Positions 14,101 to 23,100 of a DNA stretch of 64,000 nucleotides are shown here, piece after piece. The notes beneath the pieces were generated by a model. That model ran no database searches. It saw nothing but the letters and a program-made list of their open reading frames with translations, and was not told the origin of the DNA. The position numbers and the translations under genes are program-made. Positions within the stretch are counted from its first letter, which is position 1. Every line of letters starts with the position of its first letter. Origin of the DNA: Saururus chinensis (lineage: Eukaryota > Streptophyta > Magnoliopsida > Piperales > Saururaceae); assembly GCA_035235625.1 (NCBI GenBank), contig CP141148.1, positions 26,723,057 through 26,787,056 on the forward strand, in the 5' to 3' direction.

Positions 14101-17100
14101 GTGTATCAATTCTTCTTTTATACCTGATAATCATGACATATTAATATATATAAATTGTGGAAGTTTCTTTTGCTTTGTTATTATTTTATATGCTTTTGGT
14201 ATTTTGTTGGACTTAGGGTTGTTGGATGGTGTAAGGACAAGTAATATTTGGTAGTTATATTAATTGTGGATTGAAAATGATTCAATTTTTCGCTTTAATT
14301 GTTGTCACTTCCCCTTCTCTCCATATTATTTTCAGCTCAACAAGATGGGCACCAAGCCAAAATTGAAACCCTGGCTTAAAGAGTGTCAAAGCCAACAATA
14401 ATTTAGTCATAATCATAATCAAGTAACGCCTTTTCCCAACAATTTGGGGTTGGCAACAAGGATCTTATGCCTCCATTCCGACCTATTTTTTGCCAAACTC
14501 TTTTGTAAGAGATAGCATAGTCATATCCTTATTAATTCCATCCAAATTTTCTCAAGCCTCCTATCCCTCTTTTGGCATCATTTATATAAAACCCTTCACC
14601 GGGGCATCCATTAGTCTTCTCTAGACATGCCCATACCAACATAACCTACACTTTTTAAACTTCTCCCCCAAAGGTGCTACCCCTAAGTTCTCACGTATCT
14701 ACTTATTTCTAATCCTATCTTTTCTAATTATTCCACACAACCACCTTAACATAAAATAATTAAAAACATAAAATATATAGCTCATACAAGCAATAGGCCT
14801 CAAGTCTAATCATTAACACATCAAGGTTAATATGTGTTAAAAAACACAATACAAATCCAACATCACTAATCATGGCAATCTATATAGCCTTGTATTTATG
14901 AATAGGAAGTATAATCCATGTTAAGCAATTTCTTGACAACAGCTGCAAACAAATATAGTAAAAGAGTACATTTCCAGTGGCAGAATAGACAAATAAACAT
15001 CACATTGAATTTGTAAGGTTTACAGCAATGATTCTGCATGCAAACACAGGCAATCCCAAGCATAAAGTAGATAGCATTATTGTCAAACAGGAGCAGTAAC
15101 CAGCAAGGTCAAGAGTTGAGACAACAGACTAAGGATATCAGATCAACAGCATACTACAATGTATAGCTTAAGGATCCCTATCTGTTATATAAATGCTGAT
15201 TCCTGATTGATGTTTATTTTAAACTAAAAGCACTGGCCTCAACTTTGTTCTAAATTTTTAAGAGATCTTAACAAACAATGCTGTAAAAACTAAGAATGCT
15301 CTTGAAATTGTTCTCATTTGATAAAAGATACTTACAATATAAAGCATTATTCTTTTGGTAAGTAATTCAAAACATTATTAAGATATTTACATATGTATCT
15401 ACATAATCACTCCTTTTCTAATCATTCTTTATACTCTAGTAAATTCATAGCCAAAAATGCAAGTTGTAAAATTATCCTTACCAGAGTAACTAATCTTGGT
15501 CCCAGCCATCATTTTGGTGGCCTGAAAGGACATGATCTTGGTGAGATTGGCACGATCTTGGTTAGATTGAGATTGAGATCTCGGTCAACGAAGATTGATA
15601 AAATTAAGTTTAATAAAGTTCAGGGAATTCTTTATTTTAACAGAAAAGCTTGAGATGAGTTAGGCAATTAAATAAATCACTAATATCCCAATATGCCATC
15701 AATAAATCTTCTCCGAAAAAGCTGATAAAACTATTGGAAAAGCATTGTTGTATTAGTTAAACCACTTCTTCAGAAAGCTAAAGTTGTAAGACAAGGAACT
15801 AACTATTTCTATTAACCAGATGAACATGCAAGCACAGTTAAACATTGCATGTAAAAACACCCTTTTGAGGTACACATAGCAGGGAAAACTTTCTCCAAGA
15901 CTCAAAACCCAAACTCAGGAATTATGTTAATTAACCACTTCACCTAACAGCTTAAATTGTGAAATGCTAATTTCAAAAAGAAACTCCTTGCCTTCAACAA
16001 ATTTTGGGACCCTGGATACTGATGGACACCTTTTAGGCATTGGTTACAGATATAATTTCACTAATTGAACTATACAAAGATACTAAAAGGTGTAAACTGG
16101 TATGATACATTTGTTACATGTTGACAGCTCCAAAGACCTCTACATAGCAAGAATACTTAAAATTGTAAATGACGCACACAAATTTCTTAAGATAACAACA
16201 AAGAGAGCGACAAACCTATGCAATCTTAATAAAGCTACCAGCTCTTCCACAAGAAAAGGAAACACCCAATTTACTCTCAAGTGATGCTTTGCTCTGAAGG
16301 TAACCATGCATATATTTGCACAATAGTCTGTCATAAAGAGGAAAGAATCATCTTTTGCAATTATCAAATTTTCACAGAAGACAACGGCTCAAAATAGATG
16401 CTCATGAGAGGCTCTTTATGTTGTTTACCAAGTGCAATGCCAGATAATTGTTTTACTCTTTTAACTTGTAGTATTCTCTACAAAACTGGGCCACAATATT
16501 TTTGCAATCAACGCCCCCATTAGTAATGGTTGATGAAGAATATTGGTGTTGCCAGTTTGCACAGCATACTCAGTTAAAATTTTAAACAACAGGCAATGTA
16601 GAATGCACTAAAAGCAACAGATTATAAGAAAATCTCATCAGCCAAGAATTTTCAGCCATAGCCTCAAGGAAAATCGACAAAGCTTCAAATACAACGATAC
16701 AGGCTTGCAATTTGAATACCATATGACGCAAAGGAGACCAAAAAGTCAAGGTGATGGAATTAAATTGAGATGAGAGAGTTGATGGGACCCCATTAAGGTC
16801 AAGGGCAAATTTTTAAATTCAGAAAAGGACAAAAAGGCAATTTAAGAAAAGTCACTTGTCGATATTAAATGTAGATAAAGATTGGGGCCATTTTAGATCC
16901 CAGAATGGTCTAATTGGGCAAAAGCTGGGTTGGGCCTATTATTTGATATATGACAGGAATTCAGAGAAATAAGGCCAAGAGCAAATCAGGGAAGTGGGTT
17001 AAATTTGTTGGGACAATGAAATGCAGAAATTTTCAGCCCAATGGAGTTGGATTGGATGTTGACATCCTATAGCATGACAGCAGCTCTTTTCGAATTTCAA

Positions 17101-20100
17101 ACCAGAGTTAATTGGATGTATGAGAATGAGTAATGGGTACAGTGAAAGTTTGAAGTGAAAGACTCAGCTGAATACAGGATAAGAGGTATGACTGAGAATT
17201 GCAGAATAAGGAAAGGCGAGGACAGATGTACGAAAAAATTAATTAAAATAAAACATAAGAAGAGATGGCAATTAAAAGAGAAATCAACAGAAAGGATTGA
17301 TCAAATGAAAAGTAGAGAAAGGGGCAAAAAGAGGGGCAGGAAGAACAAAGAGAAGTTCAGATGATGATGAGAGGAGAGGAGGAAAAAGATTAATAGAAAA
17401 AGGAAAGGAATGACCACAGTAAAATAACAGGGGGAAAACATTGAAAGGAGCAAAAGGCAAACATACCTTTTCATTTCATAATTCTCCACCTACCCAATGG
17501 GCTACAGAGCAATATTAATAGAACTGAATTTTGACCTGATGTTCCTTGTTTTTGTAACTTTTTAACTGATAAAATCTAAAGACACTAAAATCTCTCAACC
17601 AAAACATATTATGTATATAATAAGTCCATTAAACTGACTTTCTATATAAAAAAACTAGCAAGCACTAAATAGATCCCTCGCCTACAACACACAATTATAA
17701 CACCACCCTCTTCTTGAACAATATTATAATGTACTAGAATATACCTACTAAAATAAAATTACATAAATGCATTTGAAACCCAGATGATGAAAATGAATAT
17801 CTACAGGAACTTTCTACTGTATTATTCACCACCTCTTGAAAAGAACTCATCCTCAATTTCATGTCAATGAAGAATGAATGTTGAACAACACACTTGACTG
17901 TTGTATAGACATTGCTCATTCTGTTGGCCCAATGGAGTAATATGGTAAGAATTGATCAATACATGAAGGGGTGACTTAGAGAAAATCACGATCCAATGGA
18001 TCTTGATAAGGCACATTAAAGAAAACCAATTAATTAAGGTACTCTACAAGCATCTCTAATTGCAAATCATTTTCATTTACCATAATATTATCGTCATATT
18101 CTTCACTAGAACATACTTCAACTTAGGTCACACCCACCATGGTTTCCAATATCTGAGATATATCTCATATACATCTATATCTGTCACTTGACAGATACAA
18201 GCTATCAGGGAAGATTGTATTGTCTCCAATATCTGAGATATTAGGCGATATCTGAGATTTGAAATTGAATAGCTTGAATAATTGGATTAAACATTTTTTA
18301 AATATTCAAACTAGAGGACTTATGACATGTGATTAATGTTTTGAAGAAAAAGAAGGTAAATATAACTTACACAGTGACAAACACTTGGTTTTTTTGTGAA
18401 TATTTCTTATGTCAGTGTTATGAAAAAAATGGATGTAAAAAGACAAAAATAAAAAATAGCTCATAGGCGATCGATCCTTTAACACCAAATGATCAATCTT
18501 AAATGAATTTTTGAGATTTTTTTCATAACATTGAACAATCAATTGCCCTGTAGGAAAGATCGATAAGAGAGAATTTTGATAGATCCAGAATAGTGAATGA
18601 TCGATCACATTGTCAAAGCGATCGATCGCACGCTAGCATTTTGAGAATATAACAGGGAACAATTAATTGCCCTGTGGAATGATCAATTACACTATAACAT
18701 AGTTACTTGAAATAAATCATTCCAAAAGTAGTTTCTTTCCTATTAAAAGACAAGGACCTAAACAGACTTACACTACTATTTAAGGACCTAAAAAGGAGGA
18801 AAAATTGAGAACCTTTGCATTAAATTCCTTCAAACACCTTTGAGTGAATTTGAGAGAAAATAAAAAAAATATGAGAGTTTGATATATAAATCTTTTATGA
18901 ATTAAATTATGGTTCGGTGAGACACACACATAACACACGTCCTGATTGATAAAGCAAATCAAGATCAACATCGATTAAAGCTTCCAAGGAACAAGAGGTT
19001 GTGTTAGTGAAGAAAAAGATCAAGACAAAGTTTGCAAATGCCAAAATTGACTTTTGTGGCCAAGGGGGGCCTAGAGATGGACTTCTAGAGAGTTTGTATC
19101 ATTGTGTCTTGTAAGTCTTTAAGCTTCATAGTACATTAGTTGATTGACCAGGGGTTGGTTGCGTGGTTTTTCCTTATCAAGTTTCCATGTTAAAAATCTC
19201 TAGTGTGATTGTTAGACATATTTTCCCCACTAGTAGCCCATCAATTCTTATGCAAAGAGGCCACAACTTGTAGTTGTCTACACATCAGTCTTTTGGGCTA
19301 GGGGCACTGTGGTTACCCTCAAGGTGGAAGGGTATTAAACTCATAGTTTTAAGTGTTATGCTTTATTTAAATGTACACCATCATGTTCTCCACTTCTTCA
19401 TTAATAGTACTTACAAAGTTGTTCTTCTTTGTCATTATTAAATTGTGTTTTCCGCTTTATAAATGTAATTTATGTTAGTATAAATGTATTCACATTGTGT
19501 TATGATTATTTGAGATTAGTATTATGGCTTCCCAATGTAACTATCTGCTTCATTTAACAAGATACATGTGAAATATATTTGCACAAATATTTTTTCCCAA
19601 TATGTGCAATATACCTAATATTTAGGTCACCAGTATACCTCCAATAAAAGATATTGCCAACCGTGACACCTGCCTAACCTTTCCTATCAGAATATTCCCA
19701 TCTCTTTTTTAATATATTGACTATACATAAGCACAAAAGGAAAGTAGCTATATTAGGGTCAGTTACAAGTCATATATTGTCTGCTAGTACCATAAGTCTG
19801 ATATTTGAGATCATAAGTCAATATTGACGGCTATCAATCGGTCATTAATGGTTGCTTGTGATTATGCTTGTAATTGCTATAAATAGAGAGGCTGGTCATG
19901 TAGCTAATCAACACATCCTCTCGTTTTCACTTCTTTCTTTGTATCTATTCTTCATCTTCCTTTCTTTCTTCTTTTCATCACATCAGTTTCTAACATGGTA
20001 TCAAACCATACACGATCAAGGGCACTCTACTCAAGCGACATCTTCTCTTCTTCGATATACCAAGACATCATGGACATTGGTACAGAATGGTGCTTCTCAC

Positions 20101-23100
20101 GGACCTTGGAGACTGACAGGCAACTTGGAGAAGAAAAAAACAAAATGTGGTTGCCTCAGAGTGCGGAGGTAGAAGATTTCTTTCAAAGCTCAGCTTCTCT
20201 GTTCAAACACCTTCATGCGCTTGTTCTGCAATGTCCATATCTCTAATGATCCAATGCTCCATGAGCGCACCAAACATATTGAGGTTGATTACTACTTTCT
20301 TTGTGAAAGAATTGCCAACAAAGAAATCACAACTAAACTTTCTATATATGGTAAGTACGGCAGAATTACACGTAGCCATCATTGAGTAATGGACAACAAC
20401 CAATATTGACTTATGGACATCGGTTATAATTGACTTATTGACAGCTATTACAAGCAGCAATTTGTGACTTATGACCCTCACATAGCCACTTTTCTATAAG
20501 CACAATGCTCAACTGCTTCAATTGAATATACAAGAATGTACCTTAAATTGTTCCTATAATTCCTTGTGTTGCCTTTACAAGTCATCCATGCCTTGATATT
20601 TCTGACGAATGTGGACAGAAATAGATGAATTGTAAAAGAATATCAAGATATTATTGGAGCAATTGAAGGTACATTTAGGTATCTATGATTTCTCAATAAC
20701 CAAAGGTAACTTTAGTTAGCAATTTAAGCAATCAAGCATTGTGTTTAACAAATCCAGAAAAATTAAAAAAGAGATTGAAATATTCCATTGGGAAAATTAT
20801 GTGGGTTAGCAATTGAAGCATGTTCTAGCAAAGTGTATTAAGTAAAGGTGTAGTGGCATTGAAAAAGAGATGGAAATATTCCTCTGCTAAGACCCAGTGG
20901 TCATCAATATTTACCAATAGGCCACAGTAAAATTATACTATTGGCATAATAGTATAATTTTACTATTATCCACTTGCAACAATAGTAAAATGTGGATGAC
21001 CGCTGGGTCTTAGCGGGAGACTGAGTCATATAGCTTCTCAGTTATTATGGCTTGGGCCTTTTATGGTGGATATTGGTGCACAAACTCCTTTCTTTATATT
21101 TTTAGAGAAAGAAAATTACTATATAATTGGTTTAGAGGGTTATGGGAGGTCCTTCGGCTGACTTACTAGTCACAGTTGGCTTCACAAGGGAATTTGTTGC
21201 ATGCGGACAATAGTAAAATTATATGTGCACACAGTATAATTTTACTATGGACATATTGGAAAATTAATTGGGCTGTTTGTCCTTATTGAGAAGTGCCCCA
21301 ATATTCCAATGGGAAAATTACTTGAGTGTAACAGCAACTGAAGCATGGCCTGGCACAGTGTATTAAGTAATGTTGCACTAATTAGAGATGATTTGCTCAA
21401 ATATGGGTATCAAATCTCAGATGGAAGAGTTATCAAATGAGGATGTGAGATTAGATCAACTTAATGATTCAATTAGTTTTCACAACCAAGGTTCATAATA
21501 TTGGATATTGTTTTCATCTCAATTGGCCATAGAGACGAGATCTCAAAGAGATAAGGTAATTAGATCTTGGAAAAATAGAAATCTTTTTATATGCATGTAT
21601 ACTCTAAAATCCAGGAACACTAATATTGGTGTAAAACAATCATAAGATCATGAGAAAACACTTGTATTAACATAGATTGGGCTGTAACCAACATTTGCAA
21701 TCTAGGTTAATCTCGCTAGGATCATGAGAAAACATATTTCATCCAAGATCCTCTCGAAATAATCATCTATGGATACCTTCTTTTAAAACAACTTTTGTTA
21801 ATTACCTAAGGCCTCTTATGTTAACCAATGTCAACTTTTTTTTCTACAAACTATCATTAAATTTCATTGAGGATCTAGGCTGAGATTCTCTCCACTAACC
21901 CTCTTTATGCCAACCATTTAAATAAATAAAACAATTTCCTTAACTATATTCAATGTTAACTTTCTTAATTTTCCCATTTTCTGTAACTTTCCTTAAATAA
22001 AACCTTTCTCAATCTTGGCAAGATCTCTGATTGCCAGGCCACCACATTTTGGTGGCCAAGTACGAGATCAACCTTAAGCTGAAGAAGACACCTATTTTTC
22101 ACAACATACCAAGATAGGATTGTACTAGGGCATTAGATGTCACTGATTATTTGCAACATTTACTAGTAATTGTATTTCTTTAACATCTAACTTCTTCAAG
22201 GAATAAGCATGTGGATTATGATTTGTGATTATGCTCTATGATATGGTCTTTCGGATTCCAACTATTTGCTAGGTTTTACTGACAAGATTTTTAGCTATTG
22301 AATTGATTTTACTTTGTCATCCTCAGGACTTTGTTATTGATAACACAGCATGAAAAATCATCCAACCGCAATAGCGTGCTTTTTGTGCTTTTTTTCTTGC
22401 GAGATGCTAGCATGCAACTGCTATGTTGCATGAATGCTACAGTGGCAACTGAAGCTGCATGCTGCAGCAACAAGACCTCACAACAGCCAGCAAAAAAAGT
22501 TTCAACTGTGAATGAATAGCTGCTTGTGCAGAGATCTTGCCATGATGGCAGAAAATCTGGGCGAGATGGTGTAAAAATCATCTCTGCATACCCACGGTTC
22601 TCGTTTCCTAGACTGATACCAAGATCAAGGCAAGATATCACTGAGATCTAGCGAGATTGTAAACTATGTTCACAAATGTGCTTATAAAGATCTTTCTGAT
22701 AAAGTGGTTGTCTTTGATATGCCTCTGCATGTACTTCAATATGCAGCCAACTGGATCTCTGTAGCAGTCAAGGACACGGTTCAAGAATCCTTCATTGTTA
22801 ACTTAAAATCACACATGAGATGTTCTCAAACGGAGGTGTTTGATGCAATGCAAGTTTTTGTTCAAAAGCACTTCTGTTATTCGAGCTTTAAGGGCATTTC
22901 CTATCTTTATATTAAAGCGTATTATTAAATTTATTTTTTAAGAGCATTGTTCCAATTATATTTCATAAGACAGTGAGATAGTTAAGAGTCTACTAAGTTT
23001 CTTATATTAGAAAGTCACATTGATGAAGTTATATTAATAATAAACCATGATTAAGATATCTCAATTCAAACAATTAGTCAGCTTGTGTAATTTTCCCTTT

